64,000 nucleotides of DNA from contig CAYPLH010000002.1 of assembly GCA_964411505.1 (NCBI GenBank), positions 106,087 through 170,086 of the forward strand. The letters are read 5' to 3'. The notes beneath the pieces are model-generated. The model did not search any database. It saw nothing but the letters and a program-made list of their open reading frames with translations, and was not told where the DNA came from. Shown piece by piece: positions 9,438 through 18,397 of this stretch. This DNA is from CAYPLH01 sp964411505. GTDB lineage: Bacteria; Bacillota; Clostridia; CAYPLH01; DUMO01. The translations under genes were made by a program, and so were the position numbers. Numbering within the stretch: the first letter of the stretch is position 1; each line of letters begins with the position of its first letter.

Positions 9438-10331
9438 CTAACCTTTTAACGAACCCACCATAGTCCCTTTTACAAAATATTTTTGCAAAAAAGGATAGAT
9501 TATAATCATCGGTAAAGTTGCCACGACAATTGTCGCATACTTCATAAGCTCAAGCAGTTTTTCGCTTTGAAGTCTGTCCGTCATATCATTACCATGCATA
9601 TCCTCAGACAGGGCATTGTTTATAAGTATTTCTCTTAGAAAAACCTGGAGAGGATATTGTTTTCTGTTATTCAAGTAAATCATAGCCTTAAAGAATTCGT
9701 TCCAGTGCCGCACGCCGTAAAACAAAATCATAACTGCCAGAACCGGTTTCGACAACGGTACAACTATTTGCAGGAAAAATCTAAAATGGTTGCATCCATC
9801 CATGGAAGCAGATTCAAAAAGCTCTTCAGGTATTGTGCTTTGAAAAAATGTCCTTGTTACAATTACATTGAACACACTCATAGCTCCTAAAATTACCAAT
9901 ACATACCACTTACCTGTAAGATGCAGAGATTTTACCACAAGATACGTGGGAATAAGGCCCCCTGAAAAATAAATGGTAAAGGCAAAATAGCGCATTATAA
10001 TTTTACTGAAAGGAAAATTCTTTCTGGATAATGGGTACGCTGTTATAAAGGTCATAATAATATTTATTGAGGTTCCAACCACCGTATAAAATATTGTGTT
10101 CCTGTATCCTAACCATATGGTACTGTCCCTTAGAACCCTTCTGTATGCTTCAAAGGTTATGCGGACAGGATACAGCATTGCCTCTCCATAGTAGAGCGCA
10201 TCAGGATCTGAAATCGAAGCAATAATAACAAAATATAAAGGGTAAAATGTAGTAATCAGCACTATAGTCAGTATGACATTTGATACTACATCTATTATAA
10301 TATCTTCTTTTTGCCTTTTAATTTTTCTCAT
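9438..10331 (-). CDS. ABC transporter permease, YtcP/LplC type
   Basis: This 297-residue inner-membrane permease belongs to the second importer. The EAA loop is ELFESASMDGCN followed by VVPLSKPV, and the C terminus is QKYFVKGTMVGSLKG as in its paralogues. The ATG at 10331 has an AAGGAG site eight bases upstream. It begins 12 bp after the stop of the partner permease, so the two are translated from one mRNA. It is closer to the 31126-32031 permease than to the 975-1844 or 55376-56260 pair: the first two share the FQSTIPEELFE / YQSTIPEELYE segment. Confidence 0.93.
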   Translation of the reverse strand: MRKIKRQKEDIIIDVVSNVILTIVLITTFYPLYFVIIASISDPDALYYGEAMLYPVRITFEAYRRVLRDSTIWLGYRNTIFYTVVGTSINIIMTFITAYPLSRKNFPFSKIIMRYFAFTIYFSGGLIPTYLVVKSLHLTGKWYVLVILGAMSVFNVIVTRTFFQSTIPEELFESASMDGCNHFRFFLQIVVPLSKPVLAVMILFYGVRHWNEFFKAMIYLNNRKQYPLQVFLREILINNALSEDMHGNDMTDRLQSEKLLELMKYATIVVATLPMIIIYPFLQKYFVKGTMVGSLKG

Positions 10332-10343
10332 GTTAATTTCTCC

Positions 10344-11312
10344 TTACCATAAGCTTACTTCGGAAACCGATCTTGCAACTTTGTTTGCAAGTACAACCAA
10401 AATATAATTTACTACATTATTGAAAAACCCAATGGCGGTGGAGTAGCTGTACTGACTTCCAACCAACCCGACCTTGTAAACATAGGTTGATATTACCTCA
10501 GAGGCAGGTAGGTTAAGGTCATTTTGCAAAAGGAATGTCTTTTGAAAACCGACATCCATCATATTTCCCATCCTTAAGATCAGCATAATTACCATAGTAG
10601 GTACGATAGCCGGAATGTCAATATACCAGATAACATGAAGCTTATTGCAGCCGTCGATATCTGCCGCATCATACAGCTCGGTATTTACGCTTGTAAGCGC
10701 CGCCAGATATATAATGCTCCCCCAGCCTATTCCAACCCATACGCCTGAAATCACATATATTGTCCAAAACCATTCAGGCCTACCCATAAAGAATATTGAA
10801 TCGACTCCAAAATAACCTAGTATTATATTTACCAAGCCATTTCTCGAAGACAGAAACAGATGTATCATGCCACAGATTACAACAACTGATATAAAATGCG
10901 GCGCATAGCTTACCGTTTGTACAAGCTTTTTAAAAAATTTGTTCCTCACCTGGTTAAGCACAAGAGCAAGAAATATTGGCGCAGGAAATCCTACAATAAG
11001 CTGATACAAGCTTATTCCCAGCGTGTTTCTTAAAATATTGATAAATTGATATGATTTAAAAAACCTCTTAAAGTGGTCGAATCCAACCCATGGACTACCC
11101 CAGATACCCTTGCTGATTTGAAAACTTTTAAACGCAATTTGCACTCCATACATTGGGAGAAAATCAAATATAAATAAATAAACAAGACCAGGTATCAAGA
11201 AAATATATAATTGATAATTTCTCTTTATATCTTTTATTAACCACTTTTTTATTTTTATGATCGGATTTGTCCGGCTCACATCTGAGCTTAACATATTATT
11301 TGCCTCAGCCAT
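10344..11312 (-). CDS. ABC transporter permease, LplB type
   Basis: This 322-residue permease opens the second importer. The signature FDFLPMYGVQIAFKSF follows the first helix, and the EAA loop ELYDAADIDGCN precedes IPAIVP. The start is placed at the ATG at 11312, preceded by GGGG; a TTG one codon earlier is possible. The AraC-type regulator upstream is 152 bp away and on the same strand, so regulator and importer may share control. No ATPase gene accompanies it. Confidence 0.92.
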   Translation of the reverse strand: MAEANNMLSSDVSRTNPIIKIKKWLIKDIKRNYQLYIFLIPGLVYLFIFDFLPMYGVQIAFKSFQISKGIWGSPWVGFDHFKRFFKSYQFINILRNTLGISLYQLIVGFPAPIFLALVLNQVRNKFFKKLVQTVSYAPHFISVVVICGMIHLFLSSRNGLVNIILGYFGVDSIFFMGRPEWFWTIYVISGVWVGIGWGSIIYLAALTSVNTELYDAADIDGCNKLHVIWYIDIPAIVPTMVIMLILRMGNMMDVGFQKTFLLQNDLNLPASEVISTYVYKVGLVGSQYSYSTAIGFFNNVVNYILVVLANKVARSVSEVSLW

Positions 11313-11464
11313 CAAAATACCCCCAAAAAGATACGCATTATTAAAACTTTTAGTCTAAAAAACCAAAGGACTAAATTCCCCAACTGCAAAGCCATTATAT
11401 CCACTAACCCAACAAAACGTAAATAGATAGTTTTTATAAAAAGTATCCTTTATTTATATATCCG

Positions 11465-13753
11465 CTATTTACTCAACTTGGATGCACAAGCTTTATGCAG
11501 TTTTCTATAGTCTGCGGGTGTCATCCCATTTTCACCCTTAAATTTTCTAATAAAACTGGATGCACTTGAATAGTTCATGAGACTGGCAATTTCATTTATA
11601 GTCAGGTTGGTTTCTGTCAGCAGTTGTTTTGTTCTTTCGAATTTGAGGCTGCTGATATAGTCTGATGCTGATTTACCTGTGGAACTCTTAAAATATGAGC
11701 TGAAGTTGGAGGTATGCATACCAAAATAATCAGCCATATTTTGAACCGAAAAATCAGGCTTCATAAAGTTTTCTTTTATATATGGAATTATTTCATTTTT
11801 TATTTTCAAGTCTTCGTCACTGCTAACTCTATCAATATGCCTACTGATATCATAAAAAACCTTTTTTACTGTTTTTGAAAGCTCGCTTCGGCTTTCAAAC
11901 TGTATTATGGAAAGGATGTCGGGGTATTCCGACTTTAAGTATTGAAAGCCCGATTCCATATCCTGCATTACCTCAATAAAATTAAAAATTACATCAAAGC
12001 ATAAGAATCTTGCTGCAAGCTCTGACACACTATGGTCGTTTATCACAGAAATACATCGGGAGAAGAAGCTCCAAATACTGTCGGTATCACCTTTATAAAT
12101 ACTTTCTCTGTACCTTTCAAAATCCTTTTCACTAAAGTCTATGGATGATCCTTTTTCCTCCACTTGGTCGCTAAAACAGTAGATCCCGGAACTTTTCCCA
12201 GATTCCAAGGAGCCCGATGCAGTAATAGCAGCTTCAAAAAAGGATCTTGGCAAACCATTTGTTCCTGTGGATGAGTTACCGTAGGTAAATATTATCTCTG
12301 TTGAATTAAGTATTTGCATTAATTCTTGATACAAGCCTTTGATTAAGCCAATTAAATCATTGTTATCACTATCATCATACCCAAGCACAAGGATCAGCTT
12401 CCCTTTTAATAATCCCCAGATGCAGTACAGCTCTTCGCCGTTTTTTAATATTTCCTTTAGCCCAGTCGTAATTCCTTCTTTTTTTCCTTCATCCAAAAAA
12501 TCAAAGCCTTCCTTTTTATCTATAAGCATCACACTAAAACATGGACTTGATAAAAACCTGTTCTTGTTTTTTTCTGTCTTTTTATAGACCTCAATCCCTT
12601 CGGTGTACCCTATAAGCGCTTCCTGAACGAGAAGCTCTCTTATGGAGCGCTTATTTTTAGAAATCTCCTTTTGGTAGTCGGTATTTTGCTCTTTCAGATT
12701 TTCTATGGCTTGTCGAATCATCTCATAGTAATTAACATAACTTTTATTTACATTAAGTCTACTTACAACATAGTCCATAATTTTCATAATCGGTTTGTAA
12801 TTGGTATACATTCCCCAAACAATTGCTGCACCACCCGAGGTAAGCATAATAATAATACCAAAAATGAACCCAAGCTTAGCACCACTAACCTTTTCCATTG
12901 CTACATTAAGGGGTGTTATTGACATATACTTCCAACTCTCCATCCCGGAAAATGTCCAAGAAAGCATAAAGTCACGACCCTTTAGCTTGATCGCCCGGGA
13001 GCCTTCGTCATGGTACAATGAATAGCTAAAATAATTTTTAAAATCTTCCTTATTTTCGACCGCAAAATTTGATATTATGATATTGTCTTCTTCATCCAAT
13101 ATCATATAACCCGTTGTATAATTTTGAACACTACTTTCAAAAATCCTGCTTATGGATTTTTCCGGTATCAAAAACATAATGGAAGCACTCTTTTGTGAAC
13201 CGTTTACAGGTAACGGAGAAATATATGTGACAAACTTCCTTTCTACGCCGGAATTTACCTCGATGGTTTCTAACGATCTAAAAAAGCTTGTCTTCGGGTT
13301 TTCGAGGCATTCCATCATATCCTCCCTGTCCCAGGACAGGTACCTGTAAACCTTGCTCCCAAAAAGATCCATACGACATGAGCTGGAATTGGTGTATAGA
13401 TATTCATCTCCCTTAAAATAGGCTATTACAGTTTCTGCAAAGTCATTTACCACAGTATATTTTTGCAGTTCATTTATTAATTCGAAGGCTTTATTTAAGT
13501 TCTGCCGGTATATGAAAGGTTTAAATTCAGCGCTCTTTTCCATCTGAAACGCAATATTATAAAGCCTCTTAAGCTCTGAGTCAATTACACTCTTAGATTT
13601 TAATAAATTATTAAAATTGTTGACAGTAACCTCGTTTTCTAATGCCTTAAGGAATCCGGAATATGAAATAAAGCCAAAAACAAGTACAGGCACCAAGAGT
13701 ACAAGTACATATGACAAAAGGTATTTTTTAAACAGCTTTTTATCACTCTTCAT
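11465..13753 (-). CDS. Membrane-bound AraC-family transcriptional regulator
   Basis: This 762-residue protein has an N-terminal membrane helix (about 10-30), an extracytoplasmic sensor region (about 31-290), a second helix (about 292-315), a cytoplasmic linker and a C-terminal AraC-type DNA-binding domain (about 650-755). The two helix-turn-helix units are visible as SVQNMADYFGMHTSNFSSYF and TINEIASLMNYSSASSFIRK. This resembles the sensor half of YesM fused to the output half of YesN. It probably senses an extracellular sugar and controls the adjacent importer. The start ATG has only a distant AAGGGTGA. Its two relatives are at 27032-29311 and 57859-60087. Confidence 0.9.
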   Translation of the reverse strand: MKSDKKLFKKYLLSYVLVLLVPVLVFGFISYSGFLKALENEVTVNNFNNLLKSKSVIDSELKRLYNIAFQMEKSAEFKPFIYRQNLNKAFELINELQKYTVVNDFAETVIAYFKGDEYLYTNSSSCRMDLFGSKVYRYLSWDREDMMECLENPKTSFFRSLETIEVNSGVERKFVTYISPLPVNGSQKSASIMFLIPEKSISRIFESSVQNYTTGYMILDEEDNIIISNFAVENKEDFKNYFSYSLYHDEGSRAIKLKGRDFMLSWTFSGMESWKYMSITPLNVAMEKVSGAKLGFIFGIIIMLTSGGAAIVWGMYTNYKPIMKIMDYVVSRLNVNKSYVNYYEMIRQAIENLKEQNTDYQKEISKNKRSIRELLVQEALIGYTEGIEVYKKTEKNKNRFLSSPCFSVMLIDKKEGFDFLDEGKKEGITTGLKEILKNGEELYCIWGLLKGKLILVLGYDDSDNNDLIGLIKGLYQELMQILNSTEIIFTYGNSSTGTNGLPRSFFEAAITASGSLESGKSSGIYCFSDQVEEKGSSIDFSEKDFERYRESIYKGDTDSIWSFFSRCISVINDHSVSELAARFLCFDVIFNFIEVMQDMESGFQYLKSEYPDILSIIQFESRSELSKTVKKVFYDISRHIDRVSSDEDLKIKNEIIPYIKENFMKPDFSVQNMADYFGMHTSNFSSYFKSSTGKSASDYISSLKFERTKQLLTETNLTINEIASLMNYSSASSFIRKFKGENGMTPADYRKLHKACASKLSK

Positions 13754-13821
13754 ATATTTGATATGAGTTCACCCTTTTCGAATTAAGTAATTTATACCTG
13801 TACTTTATACCATCCCCACTA

Positions 13822-14637
13822 TTATCCGCCACGGTTTTCATTAAAGTTCAGTTCTTCTTTGTTAATTTGCACAATCTTTGAGATTGTATTGACTGTTTTG
13901 TCAATTAGCTCTTTTCCCAGCTCACTGTCCGCATCTCTTGGGTCATCCCTGACAGTAAAATCTTCATTGGGCATACCCTTAAACGTATCGCCGTCAATAA
14001 TACCCCAGCGCGTGTTCTTAAGTGGCTGGTCTTTAGGCGGAAGAGTTGAAAGATCAACACAGTCATTATAAAGGTGCATCATAATTGAGGTCTCCATAAG
14101 ATTTGCATGACCGTACCCAGCGCTTTGCCCCCGCTCATCTACAAGAGCCATTGTATAAATCACCCTGCAATCAGTCTCATGGGAAAATTCCTCGGCAAGC
14201 CTTTTTAAAGCTGAAATCTCACTTAAACCACCATGACCATTAACAATTACTATAAGCTTATATCCCTGCTTCACCAGCAACGTGAAATATTGCCTTACAA
14301 CAATACTAAAAACCTCTTCATGGGCATAAAGACTTGTCATGGAGTTTTCGGGAAAATCCATACCGTATATTCTGGTATTCTCATCAAATCCAATATATTT
14401 TACCTTCTCTTTAGGTCTTACTATGTCAGTCCCGAGAAACAATGGAGGCAATACCACTCCTCCAGTTTTCTTGGCTACTCTTATGGCCGTTGAATGAGCA
14501 TTTAAAGGATCGGTACCAAGTGGAAGGTGAGGCCCATGCCATTCAAGCGGTCCAACTGGGAAAAAAACAATGGGACACCTTTTTCTTTCTTCTACTATTT
14601 CATCTGGTCTTAATAATTCAAACTGTACAGTGCGCAT
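13822..14637 (-). CDS. Creatininase-family amidohydrolase
   Basis: About 271 residues of the creatininase/MftE fold, a metal-dependent hydrolase family. The metal-binding motif EWHGPHLPLGTD lies near residues 32-43. NGHGG and a later Glu in HANLMETS complete the usual ligand set, so the enzyme looks intact. The family includes creatinine amidohydrolase, a formamide hydrolase and the mycofactocin peptidase MftE, so the substrate here is open. In this setting an amide on an amino- or acyl-sugar is possible, as inference only. The ATG at 14637 follows AAGGAG by eight bases; the frame extends 21 codons further without a ribosome-binding site. It lies 68 bp upstream of the AraC regulator on the same strand. 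Confidence 0.85.
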   Translation of the reverse strand: MRTVQFELLRPDEIVEERKRCPIVFFPVGPLEWHGPHLPLGTDPLNAHSTAIRVAKKTGGVVLPPLFLGTDIVRPKEKVKYIGFDENTRIYGMDFPENSMTSLYAHEEVFSIVVRQYFTLLVKQGYKLIVIVNGHGGLSEISALKRLAEEFSHETDCRVIYTMALVDERGQSAGYGHANLMETSIMMHLYNDCVDLSTLPPKDQPLKNTRWGIIDGDTFKGMPNEDFTVRDDPRDADSELGKELIDKTVNTISKIVQINKEELNFNENRGG

Positions 14638-14724
14638 ACCGGTCACTCCTTTTTTACTAAGTTTTTTTGTTAAATACATGCTGTGTCTTAATATCTGCAA
14701 TATGGTTTTTAATATATAACAGTT

Positions 14725-14828
14725 CTATATGCAACGTATTTATTTCTTGTAATATGACCTTTTATAGGCACCACCGTTCTAGTGCGTTTCGAAGAACAAA
14801 TTACATAGAATTATTACGTTGCATATAG
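14725..14828. repeat. Family-2 intergenic repeat with perfect inverted ends
   Basis: A 104-bp element bounded by perfect 14-bp inverted repeats (CTATATGCAACGTA and TACGTTGCATATAG). It is non-coding. Diverged relatives lie at 7384 and 33194, with a fragment near 41120. Confidence 0.65.
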
Positions 14829-14926
14829 TGGACTTTTAAAAGCTGTATTTCTTAGGTTATTACGTGCATATAGTGGACTTTAAAAGCTGTATTGCTTAGA
14901 TTATTACATTGCATAGCGTATAAAAT
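14811..14926. repeat. Tandem direct repeat, about 50-bp unit
   Basis: The phrase TTATTACGTTGCATATAGTG plus the following AAAAGCTGTATT segment is repeated about 2.3 times in direct orientation, overlapping the right end of the family-2 element. This looks like slippage or duplication of one element end. Confidence 0.6.
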
Positions 14927-14946
14927 TTGCGTTGCAACACTACTAA

Positions 14947-16365
14947 CTATTTCTCATACAACACTTTCATTCCAATACCGGGCCACATGATCTCAACATC
15001 ATGCTCTTTTGTAGCAGAAAAAACCATGTATTCATTTGTACCCTCCAAAATTAACTCTAGCGGTATAGGAATTTCATCATAGCTTATATCATGTGAAAAA
15101 CCAATATTATCTGTAATCAGCTTATCGTTTATAAAAAACTCACCATGGTGTGAGCCTGCCCATGTAGCAAGCACCATACGTGCTTCTTTCATTCCTGTAA
15201 GGTCAGGAACATCTACCTTGCACCTCTTTTTGTTGTTTGCTCTTACTCCAAAGTCTTTAGGTACATCGTAAGGCTTGTAAAGCTTAACAGACCTATCCTT
15301 ACGATCCAAGGTTAATCCGTCCACAGCAGGTGTTATTGTTATTATATCATTTACATCGGTTATTCTTGCCAAGATAAGAATTGGTTTTTCCTGGTCAGGA
15401 ACCCAAGTTGTATCCCAGGTAACTGAAAAGGGTGCCACATCTGAAGTTCCTATATGAGAACTAATATTTCCAAAACGATAATTAAATTGCCATTCGTTGT
15501 ATATAGCATCACTGTCACAGTCAAAATCTTCGTAAAACCCTATATACTCCACCTTTTTTACTTTTGATGAGTCGGATAAATCAACTGCTAAAGTTACTTC
15601 TTCACCCTCTGCTCTTCCATCCTTTGGTAAGACCACATTGCCTGTTACCATGCTCTCACCATCCTGCTTGTAATAATAAGCCCTGAATACCAAGCCAGTA
15701 AATGCCCACTGCCCCCATGCATTGCTTTTACATGTGAACTCAAAAGTATTCTCTCCTTCTACCAACTGCTCCATCGGAATAGAAACCACCGGATAAGTAT
15801 ATTTCATATAGAATTGTGGATCGCTTCCTAAAGATTCGGGTTCTTTAATATCAATCCAGTCATTGCCATTTATTTTTACTTTTTTACTATGCGTCCCATT
15901 ATGGCCGCCCCACATTTCAATAATCATTTCTACTTTTTCTACACCTTTTAAATCGTCAATGACTATTTTATTAATAGGATTAGGCAAAAACCTTACTGCG
16001 CTCTCTCTTGTTGCATCGGGATCGGTAACCCTCTGCCACTTAGCAGCATTTCTATAAGGTCCGCTCCAGGTATACTCCTTAATGATATCACCAGGCACAG
16101 GATGACCAGATTCAAAAAAGTCTATTCTTCCACTTACGTCCGAAAGATAAACCACGCTCTGTGAGGCTTCCTCTTTTGAACTCGACTCGGTAGCTGAATT
16201 CCCTTTAATTGTTTCAGTGCCGTTTTGTGACCCGGAAATTGTTGGTGCTGTTCCAAGAGAAGAATCATTGTTTACACACCCAACTAAGGTTAAAGATGTA
16301 ACTATAATGCAAAGAAATAAAACGACTGATACTGCTTTCATAGATTTTGTTTGAATCCTTTTCAT
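14947..16365 (-). CDS. Uncharacterised secreted lipoprotein, beta-rich
   Basis: I do not recognise the family of this 472-residue protein. It has a signal peptide and lipobox (LTLVGC, Cys30), then a Ser/Thr/Glu-rich linker to about residue 70. Two similar stretches follow: residues 130-230 with EMIIEMWGGHNGTHSKKVKING, and residues 375-470 with EARMVLATWAGSHHGEFFIND. They look like paired carbohydrate-binding-type beta-sandwiches flanking a central Ig-like segment. Such a layout suits a glycan-binding surface protein, but no catalytic motif is visible. The ATG at 16365 has GAGGAG eight bases upstream. A consensus-like promoter and an operator-like palindrome lie just upstream, so it is probably transcribed on its own. 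Confidence 0.75.
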   Translation of the reverse strand: MKRIQTKSMKAVSVVLFLCIIVTSLTLVGCVNNDSSLGTAPTISGSQNGTETIKGNSATESSSKEEASQSVVYLSDVSGRIDFFESGHPVPGDIIKEYTWSGPYRNAAKWQRVTDPDATRESAVRFLPNPINKIVIDDLKGVEKVEMIIEMWGGHNGTHSKKVKINGNDWIDIKEPESLGSDPQFYMKYTYPVVSIPMEQLVEGENTFEFTCKSNAWGQWAFTGLVFRAYYYKQDGESMVTGNVVLPKDGRAEGEEVTLAVDLSDSSKVKKVEYIGFYEDFDCDSDAIYNEWQFNYRFGNISSHIGTSDVAPFSVTWDTTWVPDQEKPILILARITDVNDIITITPAVDGLTLDRKDRSVKLYKPYDVPKDFGVRANNKKRCKVDVPDLTGMKEARMVLATWAGSHHGEFFINDKLITDNIGFSHDISYDEIPIPLELILEGTNEYMVFSATKEHDVEIMWPGIGMKVLYEK

Positions 16366-16405
16366 TTTTAACACTCCTCGTATACAAATTTTTATTTTTG
16401 AGTCA

Positions 16406-16435
16406 ATTATATAACTGTATTAAGTAGTAATGCAA
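16406..16435 (-). promoter_or_regulatory. Sigma-A-type promoter for lipoprotein gene
   Basis: On the minus strand TTGCAT, an 18-bp spacer and TATAAT are seen, about 40 bp before the ATG at 16365. A palindrome CACATT-N7-AATGTG at 16441-16459, containing a TGATAA half-site, lies directly upstream of the -35 box. Confidence 0.6.
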
Positions 16436-16557
16436 TATGTCACATTATGATAAAATGTGCTATATTTAAGAACACATTCCTTTTCATATATTCGAATTTC
16501 ATGCTTTTTATTAACTGAATAATCACATCGTTTTTGCACATCGTTTTTGCAGTATTA

Positions 16558-17769
16558 TCAAGTTATTATGTCTTTTATCTCTCCCATAAAAATCTTTTGA
16601 ATAATTAAAAGTGTAGCTCCAATTGCGGCCGAATCATCTGGACACTTAGAAATTACTAAGTTTATCCTTGAGTTCCTCCATGTTTTTTCTTTGGCGATCA
16701 CTCTTGTTTTTTCGATAAACAAGCTGCTGTGCCTTGCTAATTCTCCTCCCAGAATAATTAATTCCGGGTTAAAAATGTTAATCAGGTTGCTTATTCCAAT
16801 CCCTAAATAGACTCCTGCATCCGCAAACAACATCTTGGTAAAGGGATCCCCTTTTTGGGCTAATTCAGCGCAAAAAGCAATATCAATAGATCCCCAATTC
16901 GAAAAATCACCTTGAATTTCCGGTATTTTCCCCAACCCTATACCTTCGGTCACTTTTTGTATAATACTTCGTCCGGAAGCATATGCTTCAAGACATCCAT
17001 AATTCCCACATGAACAGCGTGGTCCTCCTGGATTTATAATTATGTGCCCGAATTCACCGGCACTCCCATCAGCTCCCCGGAATATATTACCATCTGTAAT
17101 GATACTCATTCCAATTCCCATAGATAGTCTAACAAATAAAAAACTTTTAATATCTTTTGCTACCCCGAACCTTTTTTCAGAAAGAGCCATACAGTTTGGG
17201 TCATGTTCTACAAAAACCGGTACATTAAACTCATCTGAAAGAATTTTTCCCAAAGGAACATCTTTCCAATCGTTAAAGTAGGGCGAATATACTGATATTC
17301 CCTCCTCAGCATTAACCGATCCTTGCATTGCTACGCCTATTCCCAGCAGCTTATCAGTATTAATTTCTGAAGTAACAATTATTTTATGAATAATTGATTT
17401 CATTTGCTTTAATATTTCGTTTTTCTCATTAACTAACACAGGTGAGTTAATTTTTTTTAAAACTCTGCACTTTATATCGGTAAGTACCGTGTTAATTCCT
17501 TCTGCATTAACCTCTAAACCTATAACTAGGTTCTCAGTATTGTTGATATCCAGCATTGCAGGAGTTCTTCCAACCAAAGAATCTGCACTTTTAAACTCAC
17601 TTATAACCTTTTTTCTAAGCAAATCACCTGTAATGTTGGAAACTGCTCCCCAGCTTAAGCCGGTTCTCTCCTGGATCTCTCTTTTTGTGATAGGACCGTA
17701 GTCCCTTATATTTTCCAAAATAAATATTGTATTGGTACTTCGCATTAAACCATGCTGTGCAATTTGCAT
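16558..17769 (-). CDS. ROK-family transcriptional repressor
   Basis: A 403-residue regulator. An N-terminal winged helix-turn-helix (about 10-60, ITKREIQERTGLSWGAVSN) precedes a ROK sugar-kinase-like domain. The zinc motif is complete (GHIIINPGG, then CSCGNYGCLE near residues 240-260). An EHDPN active-site-like motif is present, but the usual DIGGT nucleotide loop is replaced by GLEVNAEG, so it should act as a repressor and not a kinase. By analogy with XylR/NagC its effector would be a sugar or sugar phosphate. The ATG at 17769 follows AAGGAG. It is a candidate to bind the TTATCA-N5-TGATAA sites found in this window; that link is inference. Confidence 0.9.
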   Translation of the reverse strand: MQIAQHGLMRSTNTIFILENIRDYGPITKREIQERTGLSWGAVSNITGDLLRKKVISEFKSADSLVGRTPAMLDINNTENLVIGLEVNAEGINTVLTDIKCRVLKKINSPVLVNEKNEILKQMKSIIHKIIVTSEINTDKLLGIGVAMQGSVNAEEGISVYSPYFNDWKDVPLGKILSDEFNVPVFVEHDPNCMALSEKRFGVAKDIKSFLFVRLSMGIGMSIITDGNIFRGADGSAGEFGHIIINPGGPRCSCGNYGCLEAYASGRSIIQKVTEGIGLGKIPEIQGDFSNWGSIDIAFCAELAQKGDPFTKMLFADAGVYLGIGISNLINIFNPELIILGGELARHSSLFIEKTRVIAKEKTWRNSRINLVISKCPDDSAAIGATLLIIQKIFMGEIKDIIT

Positions 17770-17896
17770 CTTTTGTTTCTCCTTCTATCACTCTCTGACA
17801 TAAGGATATCATCTTTTTTTGTATTTTACAATTCAAAAATTTTTTAAAGCCCTTGTATATATTTACCTTGTTACTGTTCACTCGTGGGTAGCTAAA

Positions 17897-18105
17897 GAGA
17901 TATAACTGTGCAATGTTAGGAAACATTAGCGAAATGCAGCTTAGAGATGTATAGTCAGAGTGAGGAAAAGCAAGCCGACTGTTTGAGCAAAAATGCAACA
18001 AAGTAATATTTCAAAATGTATTTTTGCGAGTTTCGGCTTGCCCGAGCTGAACTATACAGCTCTTGCAAATGAAGCGAAGTTTCCGTTATTGCACAGTTAT
18101 ATCTC
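17897..18105. repeat. Nested long inverted repeat (209 bp)
   Basis: The outer arms are perfect over 18 bp (GAGATATAACTGTGCAAT and ATTGCACAGTTATATCTC). Inside lie further paired arms in order: GGAAAC/GTTTCC, TGTATAGT/ACTATACA and GCAAGCCGA/TCGGCTTGC. Looser pairing (TGAAC-GTAAC) extends to about 17868-18134. The whole folds into one long cruciform or hairpin. No open reading frame in it looks real. It fills much of the 628-bp gap between the ROK gene and the beta-helix gene. Confidence 0.75.
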
Positions 18106-18332
18106 AAGTTACAGAGGGTCTGAACTGTAACTTTACCTTAGAAACAGCCTACTATGCTCATAACCGAAATTAATATCATGGTTATGCAAAGCTTTCTTAT
18201 GCCATTTTTTTTGATACAAGACATTCTAATCTTTTTAAATTTCTCCCTAGATATATTATGAATGATTTTGCTGCAAAATGAATATGTAAAATTTGCTCAT
18301 AATAATCATGTATATTTTTGTTAGGATGTAGA

Positions 18333-18366
18333 TTCGCTGCAAGCTATAAAAATAACTTGCAGCGAA
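18333..18366. other. Hairpin downstream of beta-helix gene
   Basis: A perfect 11-bp stem (TTCGCTGCAAG and CTTGCAGCGAA) with a 12-base loop lies about 30 bp past the stop codon of the gene at 18398. There is no T-run, so it may protect the mRNA end; it is not a canonical terminator. Confidence 0.5.
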
Positions 18367-18397
18367 AAGTACTAACTGTAATTATGGCATGTAAATA

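Noticed and set aside
17624..18001. 125-codon minus-strand reading frame
   Set aside because: It covers the inverted repeat and the start of the ROK gene in another frame, with no ribosome-binding site and unlikely composition.
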